Positions 16,355 to 24,597 are shown, counted from the stretch's first letter. The stretch is 64,000 bases of DNA from Rhodospirillales bacterium (GCA_020638295.1 JACKIU010000002.1:626548-690547), one strand, 5' to 3'. Notes: generated from the sequence alone by a model not told the origin. Numbers and translations: made by a program.

Positions 16355-17125
16355 ATGGCAGGTGACCGCAACGACAGAAAAAAGAAAATCGAGCAGGAAT
16401 ATGTTTACGCCCTGGAAGCCATGATGGGCGACGCGGTTGACCACGAGCGTGAGGAAAAGGCGAAAGCCCTACAGGAAGCGGAAGAGCAAAGCGCCAAAAA
16501 GCTCAAAGCCAAAAGCCGGGTGATAAGGGCCGTTACACTGGCCGCACTGGCCGCAGTAATTGTAATTTCTTTTGGTGTCTGGCGGTGGTACGACAAACAA
16601 AGTGAAGAGTTAGGTATACAACTTCAAAAAGAAATGGAAGATAAAATTGCCGCTGAAACCGCGCCTCCAAAAGACTGGTTTTCTCTGAGCTACGCGGAAC
16701 GTAATCAATATATTGCGCAGGGAATGGTTTTGTTTCCTGAAATATTTGGAACTGACCGCAATAAATATGACCGTTATGCCCGCTGGCTGCTTTCCGAGCA
16801 TAAGATTTTTAACCGCAGTCCGCGCGGCGATCTAACTTCGGGAGGCCGGGGCTATCTGATTGTAAAGGACGTTAAATACGATGATCTTCCACGGATATTT
16901 CTAACACTTGATGAGCATTCAAAAGAGTTTATCCGGGCTTTCTCACAAATCGACCAGCAGACCCTGAAAAAACATTGGGGATCGGGCGCGCCGGAAAATC
17001 CCAAAGATCGTTTGAGAAAATGGATTCAGCTATACAAGCCTCAGGCTGAAAGCACTCTTGATGGCAGGGCCTTGGATATAGAAGGCATGATTGAGGAATA
17101 CGCTGAAAAATACGGCCTCAATTAA
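16355..17125 (+). CDS. Single-pass membrane protein, island hypothetical
   Basis: 256 residues. A charged, coiled-coil-prone cytoplasmic N-terminus (REEKAKALQEAEEQSAKKLK) is followed by one membrane helix (AVTLAALAAVIVISFGVW, about residues 60-77) and a ~170-residue C-terminal domain of unknown fold (YAERNQYIAQGMVLFPEIFG). The start at 16355 follows GTAAGG. It forms a pair with the CI-like gene and ends 8 bases into the convergent gene at 17118. No function assigned. Confidence 0.6.
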   Translation: MAGDRNDRKKKIEQEYVYALEAMMGDAVDHEREEKAKALQEAEEQSAKKLKAKSRVIRAVTLAALAAVIVISFGVWRWYDKQSEELGIQLQKEMEDKIAAETAPPKDWFSLSYAERNQYIAQGMVLFPEIFGTDRNKYDRYARWLLSEHKIFNRSPRGDLTSGGRGYLIVKDVKYDDLPRIFLTLDEHSKEFIRAFSQIDQQTLKKHWGSGAPENPKDRLRKWIQLYKPQAESTLDGRALDIEGMIEEYAEKYGLN

Positions 17126-17498
17126 GTGTCCATCCTTTCGGGAACCCCATCAACCATTCGCACCATTCCGGGCTAAGAAGCCCATGCGCCAGAGGTTTTA
17201 CCGTGTCGCCGGGCCGGGCATTTGGCTTATGAACGGGGGTTGGGTAAAAGCGCGCCCACAGGCTCAATGACGGATTCCAGTATTGGCCCTTTTGGTTTAC
17301 GCGCACGACATTGCCGGTATTGTCGATTTTAAAGCTATCGTTCTTACCGATGAGTCGGGCGACCGATCCATCCGATGTGCGCGGCGTTGAAAGATGCCAA
17401 CGGCCTGTTTTGCTTTTTTGAAGCTTGATGTGGTTTTTGTTTTCAATGATCTTGCCGCTAATTAACCGGCCTGAGCGAAAGGGTATTTTTTCAATCAT
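17118..17498 (-). CDS. Methyltransferase companion protein with EWLMGFP motif
   Basis: 126 residues from MIEKIPFRSGRLISGKI. Its C-terminus, LLSPEWCEWLMGFPKGWTL, is the segment that in phage-type C5 methyltransferases normally lies just before motif X in the same polypeptide. It overlaps the methyltransferase gene by 4 bases (ATGA). It may supply part of the target-recognition region in trans, or be the relic of a split gene. The region 1-95 is a basic beta-rich sequence. Confidence 0.6.
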   Translation of the reverse strand: MIEKIPFRSGRLISGKIIENKNHIKLQKSKTGRWHLSTPRTSDGSVARLIGKNDSFKIDNTGNVVRVNQKGQYWNPSLSLWARFYPTPVHKPNARPGDTVKPLAHGLLSPEWCEWLMGFPKGWTLN

Positions 17499-18205
17499 CT
17501 TTGTAATCCTCTGTGTTTTTGTATGGCATATCCCAAAAGCTGAGGAATTTGCGGCACAACGGCGTTGCCGAGCGCGCCGATGCGTTTCTTCCACGCGGCT
17601 TCATCGTCTATGTGTTGCGTGACACGCTCTTGACCGGATTCAATATGCCATTGTCCGCTTTTAATGACGTTCAGCGGCAACGGCGTGTATTTTTTCCGGC
17701 GCGGCCAGGCGACAATCCAGATACGGTCGCGCTGGTGCGGCGCGCCGATGGCGGAGGCCGGAATGCAATGCCACTCCGCGTCATAGCCGAGCCGATGCAG
17801 ATCATCCAGCACGACATTCAGCCCACGGCTGCGCAGCATGGATACGTTTTCAATTAGAACATATCGTGGCTTGAGTTCGCCAATCAGACGTGCGAACTCC
17901 GACCACAGGCCGCTGCGTTTTCCGGCGATGCCTTCGCCTTTTCCGGCGGGTGAAATGTCCTGGCAGGGAAAGCCGCCGCAGATCACATTGATTTTTGATA
18001 TGCCGCGTTTTTTCAGGGCCGCTTTGTCCAGCGTCCGCACGTCTTCAAAGATAGGCACGTCCGGCCAACGCTTTTGCAGGATCTCGCGGCAATAAGGCTC
18101 GATCTCGCAGAACGCCGCCGTTTCAAACCCGGCGCGCTCCAGCCCCAGCGAAAATCCGCCGATGCCGGAAAACAAATCCAGCACCCGTAATTTTTGTGTT
18201 GTCAT
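17495..18205 (-). CDS. DNA (cytosine-5) methyltransferase, short form
   Basis: 236 residues. Motif I (LDLFSGIGGFSLGLE), motif IV with the catalytic Cys (GGFPCQDIS), motif VI (ENV), motif VIII (QRDRIWIV) and motif X (LGNAVVPQIPQL) are present and in order. The section between VIII and X is only ~55 residues and lacks a usual target-recognition domain and the EWLMGFP segment, which occurs in the overlapping downstream gene. No restriction endonuclease is adjacent, so it is probably a solitary or phage-type methylase. Sequence specificity unknown. Confidence 0.88.
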   Translation of the reverse strand: MTTQKLRVLDLFSGIGGFSLGLERAGFETAAFCEIEPYCREILQKRWPDVPIFEDVRTLDKAALKKRGISKINVICGGFPCQDISPAGKGEGIAGKRSGLWSEFARLIGELKPRYVLIENVSMLRSRGLNVVLDDLHRLGYDAEWHCIPASAIGAPHQRDRIWIVAWPRRKKYTPLPLNVIKSGQWHIESGQERVTQHIDDEAAWKKRIGALGNAVVPQIPQLLGYAIQKHRGLQR

Positions 18206-18420
18206 GATTTTACTCCAATAAAAAACCGCCTCAGCGGGCGGTCTGTATTTTTCAAAGATGGATAATTTCTACAGGGTCAGGCCACTGCTCTTTAAGATAT
18301 TCAGCCAGCAATCGCCTGTGACAGTGATGCTCTGTTTTACAGGCGCAAAGGAAACAGGCCTGATTAACTTCTTCCGGCGATAACACATTAGCCAGATTGC
18401 GGTGTTTTATCAGATCAATG

Positions 18421-18946
18421 TAATGAACTACCCCGCCGCAAGCAGCGGGGTATCAGAACAGGGAGAGTTGCCTATCTTCGTGTAGCTTGAGATATTCTTT
18501 TCCCTGATTTTGGACGTATTTCTTTATCATGTCCTCATCACCATGCTTTCCTACTGTAGAAGCGAAATAACCATCGGTCCAAAACTCACCGCCCCAAAGC
18601 TGTTTTTTAACATGAGGACATGATCGAAATATCTCACGCGCCGTAATGCTCTTGATGATCGTTACCAGCTTTGTTACTGGATAACTCGGAACGGATTGCA
18701 CCAAAAAATGAACGTGATCCTCATCTGTCCCTATCTCTAAAAATTTTAGCTGGTAACGATCTGCTATCTTCAAACAAACATCGCGCAACACTTCATCAAC
18801 CTGCGCATCGAAAACGGCGCGACGATATTTCGCCGGAAACACCAGATGATACAGCAAAACAGTAACATTATGGCTCTTATGGATATATTCGCTCACGCGA
18901 ATATTTTACGCCCCAAGGGGCGGGGAATAAATCCCAAAGAGATTGA
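18421..18946 (-). mobile_element. IS200/IS605-family element, copy 1 (526 bp)
   Basis: A 526-bp block matching 47871-48396 in inverse orientation with one difference seen (18834 versus 47983). It contains a single tnpA. Subterminal hairpins (CCCCGCC ... GGCGGGG-type at each end) replace terminal inverted repeats, as expected for HUH single-strand transposons. The tnpA-proximal flank is TTCAA in both copies, a likely target pentanucleotide. Confidence 0.88.
18453..18896 (-). CDS. tnpA: IS200-type Y1 transposase TnpA
   Basis: 147 residues, the usual size for this family. HUH-type motif DHVHFLVQSVP supplies the metal-binding histidines, and the catalytic tyrosine is probably in IKKYVQNQGKEY near the C-terminus. 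It nicks and rejoins single-stranded DNA during lagging-strand synthesis. No accessory tnpB is present. The protein is the same as that of the copy at 47921 (the single base difference is synonymous), so the element has moved recently. Confidence 0.93.
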   Translation of the reverse strand: MSEYIHKSHNVTVLLYHLVFPAKYRRAVFDAQVDEVLRDVCLKIADRYQLKFLEIGTDEDHVHFLVQSVPSYPVTKLVTIIKSITAREIFRSCPHVKKQLWGGEFWTDGYFASTVGKHGDEDMIKKYVQNQGKEYLKLHEDRQLSLF

Positions 18947-19211
18947 ACCTCATAATTTTTCCAGCTGATACGATTATCCTTATACGCCTTGAGGATATCG
19001 GAGATCGGCGCTAAATCCTCGCGGTATTCATAATTTGCACCCGCCAGCTCTTTTACAAAATACGGCAGGTCTTTTTTCTTTGCGAACCCCGAAAGCTGTG
19101 AGCCCGCCCACAGGCGTGTATCGATAACTTTCTTCACCCCGACCCGCTTGAGCCTCTCAAAGAAATGCTCTGCGCTGGAGCCGGTAAAACCGATGGTGAA
19201 GATGGTGACTG

Positions 19212-19787
19212 TCATGGCGTATTCACTATAACATTGCGAAATGTCAGTGATATCCGGCGGTTACGTTTAATTTTAAAGCCATCGACCACATCGGATTTTC
19301 TGGCCGGAATAGCGTGCGTCCATTTATACCGCGCTTCACCGGATAGAACGATTAGGCTGCGTGGTTTCAAATAAAGCTCCTGTTTTTCATTATCTTTTGT
19401 AAACTGCATTACCGCACCGGAGCCGAGACTCAAGCTGGCGATCATATCATCAAAACACGGCACACAATCGACATGCGCGGAAATACCTTGTCCGGGCAAG
19501 TATTCATTCACAATGGCTTGGTCAGGTTTGAAAGGGAGTTTCTGCGCAACCGGCGTAATCCAGTCCGGCAACGGCCCCAGATAGGCATCATCTGTTACGG
19601 TTCGCGCTTTGTAATCGTATTTGTAGCCGTAATGCTGCACCCGGCGCTTGAGGTCGTTAAGCCAGGGCTGCTCGTCAATCTCGGCAATCAGGGTGCTTTC
19701 TTCATCCCGCGTAATGAAATCCGGAATGTAGGTCAGGCCCGGAATATCCGGCGTGGTTTCTTCTTCGATCTCAAACAGCAAGTTCAT
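19212..19787 (-). CDS. AlkB-like Fe(II)/2-oxoglutarate dioxygenase
   Basis: 191 residues. The iron triad is visible as HVD (in GQGISAHVDCVPCF) and a distal His (YKWTHAIPAR). The 2-oxoglutarate-binding arginines are in RNRRISLTFR. The N-terminal nucleotide-recognition lid (LTYIPDFITRDEESTLIAEI) is AlkB-like. Probable direct reversal of alkylation in nucleic acids. The start at 19787 overlaps the DUF2431 stop by ATGA; 19808 is possible. It sits between DUF2431 and DUF488 in one operon. Confidence 0.85.
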   Translation of the reverse strand: MNLLFEIEEETTPDIPGLTYIPDFITRDEESTLIAEIDEQPWLNDLKRRVQHYGYKYDYKARTVTDDAYLGPLPDWITPVAQKLPFKPDQAIVNEYLPGQGISAHVDCVPCFDDMIASLSLGSGAVMQFTKDNEKQELYLKPRSLIVLSGEARYKWTHAIPARKSDVVDGFKIKRNRRISLTFRNVIVNTP

Positions 19788-20413
19788 TTTTTCAGCCTGA
19801 AAACCCATGTTGCAAAGCGGCTGTGTTCATCCAACGCGCTTTCATCGTCATTCGTATTGGTATGAGAGTATCCGGGAAACAGCGAGGGGTCAAAAGGATA
19901 GCTTTCCGGCGTTGCATATCCGGCAAATGTGGCGGCATCATCGAACTGGAATGCACCTTGGTAATGCGGGCTATCCACGGCAGAAATCAGGATTTTCCCG
20001 GCAGAAGAAAGATACGGCACAGCGCTGCGCAGGAATTTTCGGATCATCACATGGTTGGGGTTGTGGCCGTGTTTTGCTTCGCGGCTTCCGACATTGGGGA
20101 ACTGGAAAATGATCGTATCAAACTCATACGGCCTGAAGCTTTTCTCCAGATGCGTGGCGTCAACACCGTGCATGACAAGCGCGCCGCAGCGCTGGAGCAA
20201 GGCGGCATTTTGCCGGACCTCCTCCGAAAGGTCTTTTTCCTTTTCATATGTTGTGGCGGTCATATGGGTGATTTGGACGGCGGGCTGGCGCAGCAGGCTT
20301 TTGGCAAAGCTGAGATTGCCTTCGCCGACAAGCAGAGTATCCCCTAAACCCTGCCACGGGCCGAGACGTATCTGTGAAAACGCCTTAACGGTCTGGCCGA
20401 TAACATCAAACAT
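19784..20413 (-). CDS. DUF2431 (BMT5-like) putative RNA methyltransferase
   Basis: 209 residues. The Rossmann motif LLVGEGNLSFAKSLL is the hallmark of DUF2431, whose eukaryotic members (Bmt5) methylate uridine in large-subunit rRNA. FDTIIFQFPNVG matches the family's motif IV region. In bacteria the substrate is unknown. First gene of the operon with the AlkB-like and DUF488 genes. Its leader carries a terminator-like hairpin about 25 bases before the start. Confidence 0.78.
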   Translation of the reverse strand: MFDVIGQTVKAFSQIRLGPWQGLGDTLLVGEGNLSFAKSLLRQPAVQITHMTATTYEKEKDLSEEVRQNAALLQRCGALVMHGVDATHLEKSFRPYEFDTIIFQFPNVGSREAKHGHNPNHVMIRKFLRSAVPYLSSAGKILISAVDSPHYQGAFQFDDAATFAGYATPESYPFDPSLFPGYSHTNTNDDESALDEHSRFATWVFRLKK

Positions 20414-20437
20414 TCTTAATTCCTTTCATTCAGGCAC

Positions 20438-20469
20438 AAAAAAACACCGCAGGCGCACCTGTGGTGTTT
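20438..20469 (-). terminator. Terminator/attenuator-like hairpin upstream of DUF2431
   Basis: On the minus strand, stem AAACACC(A)CAGG / CCTG(C)GGTGTTT (20458-20469, 20442-20453) with a TGCG loop, followed by seven T. It lies between any upstream promoter and the DUF2431 start, with no minus-strand gene before it, so it may act as an attenuator. Confidence 0.6.
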
Positions 20470-20600
20470 ATGAGGAATAATATCCTATATTTTTACAAGA
20501 AAATCAAGAAAAATTCTTGGTTAACAGAGATTATGGGCGACAAAACGGTTGGGATTATAAAAATGGATGAACACTTGGATCATGAGATGGAGACTTTAAT

Positions 20601-21701
20601 ATGAGTGACGTAAAAATTGAAATTGATTTTCTGCCTGTAGGTGAGGGAGAAAAAAGTGGTGACGCCATCGCCATCAGGTACGGCGATGAAAATGAATTGT
20701 TCGTACATGTTGTTGATGGCGGGACCCAAGAATCTGGTCAAGCATTGGTGGATCACATAAATCAATATTACGGTAATCCGACATGGGTTGATAATCTGGT
20801 CTGCACACATGGTGACGATGACCATTCTTCGGGGCTGCGCACCGTGATAGAAAATTTTAATATTGGTAAAATATGGATGAACAGGCCATGGCTTTATGCA
20901 TCAGAACTTACTCAAAGCTTTAAAGGCAATTGGTCTGCGGAAGGCCTCAGAAGAAGCCTTCGCGAATCCTTTCCCATTCTGGCAGAAATTGAAGACATGG
21001 CTAACGACCGAGGCATTATTATCGAGGAAGCTTTTCAAGGGAAGCGAATTGGGCCCTTTATTATAGCCTCTCCATCACGGCAGTTTTATTTGTCCTTAAT
21101 TCCTCACTTTAGCCGCACACCTGAGCCCGTCGAGGAAGCCAAAGAAGGATTTAGCTTTCTAAAGTTTCTTGGTGATGCTGGAAAATCTATGGCTTACGCG
21201 GCTTCAAAGCTTGTGCCGGACTCGTGGGATATTGAATATCTGCCGGGAGGTGAGACAGCGGCTTCTAACGAGAGCAGTGTTGTGCAATTTGCGCACTTTG
21301 GTGATAAAAGAATAATGCTAACTGGTGATGCTGGATTAGAAGCCCTTAACCATGCCACTGATTTTCTGCATGCGCATGGCTATGAAACACAAAATATGAA
21401 TCTTATACAAATTCCGCATCATGGAAGCCGAAGAAATGTATCTACTCATTTGCTAAACAAACTTATTGGCTCGTCAATAATTCGTGATGGCAGTGTGGGA
21501 TCAGCTTATGTATCTGCATCAAAAGGAGAATCTGACCACCCTAGAAAGAGGGTTTTGAACGCTTTTACACGGAGAGGTTATCGAACTCACAGTACGGAAG
21601 GGACAACTAAAGGATACAATCACAATATTCCTATGAAACCGGGATGGAGTTCAGCAGAACCCCATCCCTTTTATGATCAGGTTGAAGAGGAAAGCGCATA
21701 A
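20601..21701 (+). CDS. ComEC-type metallo-beta-lactamase-fold hydrolase
   Basis: 366 residues, no signal peptide. The metal site is complete: THGDDDH (H70-x-D72-D73-D74-H75), LTGDAG (about residue 237) and PHHGS (about 274). The arrangement is that of the hydrolase domain of ComEC/Rec2-like proteins, but without the membrane competence domain. A long insertion (about 110-215) is unique. It ends at the start of a membrane-protein gene, forming a two-gene unit flanked by an unrelated repair operon and HipBA. A nuclease or nucleotide hydrolase role is plausible but unproven. Confidence 0.8.
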   Translation: MSDVKIEIDFLPVGEGEKSGDAIAIRYGDENELFVHVVDGGTQESGQALVDHINQYYGNPTWVDNLVCTHGDDDHSSGLRTVIENFNIGKIWMNRPWLYASELTQSFKGNWSAEGLRRSLRESFPILAEIEDMANDRGIIIEEAFQGKRIGPFIIASPSRQFYLSLIPHFSRTPEPVEEAKEGFSFLKFLGDAGKSMAYAASKLVPDSWDIEYLPGGETAASNESSVVQFAHFGDKRIMLTGDAGLEALNHATDFLHAHGYETQNMNLIQIPHHGSRRNVSTHLLNKLIGSSIIRDGSVGSAYVSASKGESDHPRKRVLNAFTRRGYRTHSTEGTTKGYNHNIPMKPGWSSAEPHPFYDQVEEESA

Positions 21702-21702
21702 A

Positions 21703-22422
21703 GTGGCAAACTTCTTTGACGTTTACAGCTTAAGGGCCAGAATAGCCCCAGCCGCTATATTTCTGGTGCCGCCATTGTTTTTGTTTCTGGCATGGTGGCC
21801 CTTTGATTATAACGAACAGGTGTTTTCTATATTAATCGCAGCAAGCACGCTTATATTAGTTTTATTTTCCCATGTCGTAAGATCTTTAGGGCAGAAAGCA
21901 CAAATATTTCTGTATGAAAAATGGGGAGGAAAACCCAGCGTGCTGGCACTGCGGCATAACAACTCATTAATCGATAACCCTGTTAAGCAGAGATATCATC
22001 GCATCCTTGCAGAGAAGATATCTGACGTTGTAATGCCTTCCAAGAAATCAGAGACTGATAATCCAACTTTCGCTGACTCCCAGTATAATATTGCCTCCGA
22101 GTGGCTTTTATCAAATACCCGTGACAAAGCAAAATACCCGCTAATCTTTGCGGAAAATGTTAATTATGGTTTTCGACGCAATATGTACGGAATGAAGAAA
22201 TACGCAATAATTTTGTACCAACCGATCTTGATGACCAATATTGTTTTATTGTTTGAAAAATGGATTACGCCCACTAAACATATTGATGCTTTGAATATTT
22301 TATCAGTTATCTCATGCGCCTTTTTACTGACCGCATGGATTTTTATAGTACGACCAAGCTGGGTTAAAGAAACCGCAGATGATTTCTCCAGACAGCTATA
22401 TAAAGCATGCGACAGCCTATAA
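21703..22422 (+). CDS. Membrane protein partner of the MBL hydrolase
   Basis: 239 residues. There are four hydrophobic stretches: IAPAAIFLVPPLFLFLAWW, FSILIAASTLILVLFSHVV, IILYQPILMTNIVLLFE and ILSVISCAFLLTAWIFIV. A ~95-residue cytoplasmic domain between pairs 2 and 3 includes YEKWGGKPSVLALRHNN and YGFRRNMYGMK. This resembles the layout of 4TM effectors associated with nucleotide-signalling defence loci, which is my inference. GTG 21703 directly follows the MBL stop; ATG 21673 would overlap it by 29 bases. Confidence 0.62.
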   Translation: MANFFDVYSLRARIAPAAIFLVPPLFLFLAWWPFDYNEQVFSILIAASTLILVLFSHVVRSLGQKAQIFLYEKWGGKPSVLALRHNNSLIDNPVKQRYHRILAEKISDVVMPSKKSETDNPTFADSQYNIASEWLLSNTRDKAKYPLIFAENVNYGFRRNMYGMKKYAIILYQPILMTNIVLLFEKWITPTKHIDALNILSVISCAFLLTAWIFIVRPSWVKETADDFSRQLYKACDSL

Positions 22423-22424
22423 CT

Positions 22425-23672
22425 CTAAGAGGCGCTTTCTTCAATAACATCCCCGATCCGCTTGATATTCGCTTTGGATACGCCGTGAACCTTGGCCAAG
22501 TCTTTCCATTGTCGCAGGGCTATCACGGTCCGGTCGATAATATGCCGGGCGTCCGTTTCTGAAATCTCCGCCGTTTTTGCCAGCTCCAACAAATGCTCTA
22601 TGCCCGGGGTCCGGCCTTCGCCCGCCGCCATAGTGCTTTGCTCTCCGCCCGGGCCGTTGGAAAAGGTCAAATCGTACGCTGGAGCCATGCGCCACGTACC
22701 GCTTTGATCCATAAGAAACGTGAAGTTTTTCGCATGGTCGTCACGGTTATGACTGAGCACGTTAAACACGGACAGCCGGTACATTTTTTGCGCCTCCCGC
22801 ACATCGCGAGTCAGCACCATGGTCGCCTTGATCAAATCCTGATAATCCAGAGACGGCACGCGGAAGTCCGAATGCAGCAATCCGCAGGCCGTATGCATAT
22901 GAAGCCGTCCGCCGTCATCCGTCCGGTCGAACCGTCTGGTGGCGAAATAACCTGAGCCTTTGCAGGCCGAGAACAGATGTGTCGCCATGATATCCAGCCC
23001 GGCTTCGCGCGCCATCAGGCTGTACACATATTCAATCGCACCTGCGTCCGGACCGTCTTGGCTGTTTGAAAATTTCACCAGCCAGGGCTCATAGCCTTTG
23101 CTTAAATCATGTACGCCCTGCACGAGCTTTGACTTATCTTTACTAACCCCGATCAAGGCCTTAGGTCGCGCACCGGCGGAGGAACCGTTCAATGCGACCA
23201 ACGCGTCCAGCACTTCGGAACTTTCCCCCTCCAGAATTTTCTGCGATTGCACGGCCAGCCGGTCAAGGTCGATCGTACCCTTGACTTTATTCTCACTGTA
23301 ATCCGGTTCGTATATCAATGCTCCCATGCCCGTATGCCCCACATGGGCAAGACGATCCAGAGGCGATAAGGCACTTTCGCTCATGCCCTTACTGCGCAGC
23401 GCCCGATCCAGCAAAAGCCGCCCCCAACCGTCGGGCAAGCTGTCGTTAAACACGCCGGGCAGGCCTTCAAACAGGTTCGGCTCAAAAACTTGCAATCCGG
23501 GGTTCAGGGGCAATTTAAACGGCGAAATCTCCAGTTTTCGACTGATAAAACCGGCATCATATTCAAAGTAGATTTTACCGTCCCGGCGAGCGAGCCGACC
23601 GAGATTGACCGGCTCCTCTCCAAAATCCAGCAAGACGTTCAGCGCCGTAACAAGTGTAAACGATTCAGCCAT
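22425..23672 (-). CDS. hipA: HipA serine/threonine kinase toxin
   Basis: 415 residues. The kinase core is visible: nucleotide-binding GSSAGARPKALI, Lys in WLVKFSNS, catalytic loop LSHNRDDHAKNFTFL and metal-binding APAYDLTFS. The N-terminal domain (ALNVLLDFGEEPVNLGRLAR) is also typical. HipA phosphorylates aminoacyl-tRNA synthetases to induce dormancy and is neutralised by HipB. Start 23672 is preferred because family members begin close to it; 23720 would overlap hipB. Order hipB-hipA with 4 bases between. Confidence 0.92.
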   Translation of the reverse strand: MAESFTLVTALNVLLDFGEEPVNLGRLARRDGKIYFEYDAGFISRKLEISPFKLPLNPGLQVFEPNLFEGLPGVFNDSLPDGWGRLLLDRALRSKGMSESALSPLDRLAHVGHTGMGALIYEPDYSENKVKGTIDLDRLAVQSQKILEGESSEVLDALVALNGSSAGARPKALIGVSKDKSKLVQGVHDLSKGYEPWLVKFSNSQDGPDAGAIEYVYSLMAREAGLDIMATHLFSACKGSGYFATRRFDRTDDGGRLHMHTACGLLHSDFRVPSLDYQDLIKATMVLTRDVREAQKMYRLSVFNVLSHNRDDHAKNFTFLMDQSGTWRMAPAYDLTFSNGPGGEQSTMAAGEGRTPGIEHLLELAKTAEISETDARHIIDRTVIALRQWKDLAKVHGVSKANIKRIGDVIEESAS

Positions 23673-23676
23673 AATA

Positions 23677-24003
23677 CTATAAGCCCTTTTTTCTGGATCT
23701 CGGCGCAGGTTTAGAGGCATGCTTCTTATGCTCCTCTGCTTTTAACAGTTCGTCCATGCTGCCGAATTCCGTTTGCGGCTGCAACACGCCCAGCAGTTTT
23801 TCCGTTAATCCTAAAACAAAGGCGAGTTTCACGAACGACTCAAGCGATATCTTCCCGGTTTGCTCGAATTTTCTGAGTACGGCCACACTGACGCCGGAGC
23901 GCTGCGCCAGCTCGGCCTGCGTCATGTTTCTGGCGATACGGCGTTCCCGCATGCGCTTCGAAAACTCGAAAAAAACGTCTTCCGGTGTTAATATCGCTAT
24001 CAT
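23677..24003 (-). CDS. hipB: HipB antitoxin, XRE family
   Basis: 108 residues from MIAILTPEDVFFEFSKRMRE. The helix-turn-helix (RIARNMTQAELAQRSGVSVA ... RKFEQTGKISLESF) occupies about residues 22-72. The basic tail (KKHASKPAPRSRKKG) may contact HipA. The frame continues to 24093, but that extension is AT-rich operator DNA, so 24003 is the likely start. A palindrome at 24033-24054 is a likely autoregulatory operator. Confidence 0.85.
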   Translation of the reverse strand: MIAILTPEDVFFEFSKRMRERRIARNMTQAELAQRSGVSVAVLRKFEQTGKISLESFVKLAFVLGLTEKLLGVLQPQTEFGSMDELLKAEEHKKHASKPAPRSRKKGL

Positions 24004-24032
24004 AATATTAATTATATCATAAGTTAATAGAT

Positions 24033-24054
24033 AATTACTATTATTATAGTAATT
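24033..24054. promoter_or_regulatory. hipBA operator palindrome
   Basis: AATTACTAT-TATT-ATAGTAATT: perfect 9-bp arms with a 4-base centre, 30 bases upstream of the hipB start. HipB proteins repress their own operon through such sites. Confidence 0.6.
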
Positions 24055-24072
24055 TATTTTGTTGGTTTTGTA

Positions 24073-24171
24073 AACCAAGTTGAAATCGCCCAAGTCAACC
24101 TAATCGCTTAGTTGACACGCCTGTATGCCGCAAAAAATCAACATTTTCCAGTCAACCTGTCAACCAAGTTG
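24073..24171. repeat. Clustered GTTG/CAAC iteron-like repeats
   Basis: In about 100 bases: AACCAAGTTG (24073-24082 and 24162-24171), AAGTCAACC (24092-24100), AGTTGACA (24110-24117), AATCAACA (24136-24143), AGTCAACCTGTCAACC (24150-24165). Orientation alternates. This gene-free stretch (24094-24315) borders the replication module and may be an origin or a multi-site operator. Confidence 0.5.
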
Positions 24172-24315
24172 CAAGCCCTGACGCTAGAAAAATCCCGCGC
24201 GTTCGCCGCCCGTATCCGTTATCGCCTCACAGTACCTTTTTGTTTTGGAGACAAAGCAATAAAATGACACCGGAAGGACTGGACTTCACATTTTACCCAA
24301 GCGTTCATACGAAGC

Positions 24316-24597
24316 ATGGACGAGATACCCACTATCACCACTTATACGCGCGGTCATCCTCTGGAGACCATGATCCTTGGCATGCAGGATCTGACCATAG
24401 GGCAGATGGACGAGGCGCTGGAGCTGTATGCCAAGCAGCATGACACCGTTGTCGGTGCCGTGCTTGGCGTGACGACTGACGCCGCCGTCTTCACGCCGAT
24501 GGCGGACTGGGCTCGGCAGAGCAATCCCGAACCGGCGGGCATCTGTTTTGTGTCGTGGGATGAAATCAGGGCGTTGTTGCAGATTGAAAAACTTTAG
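24316..24597 (+). CDS. Small acidic hypothetical protein
   Basis: 93 residues (MDEIPTITTYTRGHPLETMI ... WDEIRALLQIEKL), mostly helical by composition, with no recognised domain. No strong ribosome-binding site is visible. It is the only plus-strand gene in the replication part of the island, and it is convergent with the DUF3987 gene 87 bases downstream. Coding status is likely from its codon pattern, but not certain. Confidence 0.45.
   Translation: MDEIPTITTYTRGHPLETMILGMQDLTIGQMDEALELYAKQHDTVVGAVLGVTTDAAVFTPMADWARQSNPEPAGICFVSWDEIRALLQIEKL

Larger units (their letters stand above)
18252..19215 (-). pseudogene. DUF488 gene interrupted by an IS200-like element
   Basis: The N-terminal part (TIFTIGFTGSSAEHFFERLK ... 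RISWKNYEVQ) lies at about 18947-19215. The C-terminal part (NLANVLSPEEVNQACFLCAC ... HCHRRLLAEYL) lies at 18252-18420. Removing the 526-bp insertion restores one frame through NYEVQYIDLI, so the target was intact before insertion. The Cys/His-rich C-terminus is typical of DUF488, a family of unknown function. Last member of a three-gene operon with AlkB-like and DUF2431 genes (4-base overlaps). Confidence 0.8.
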
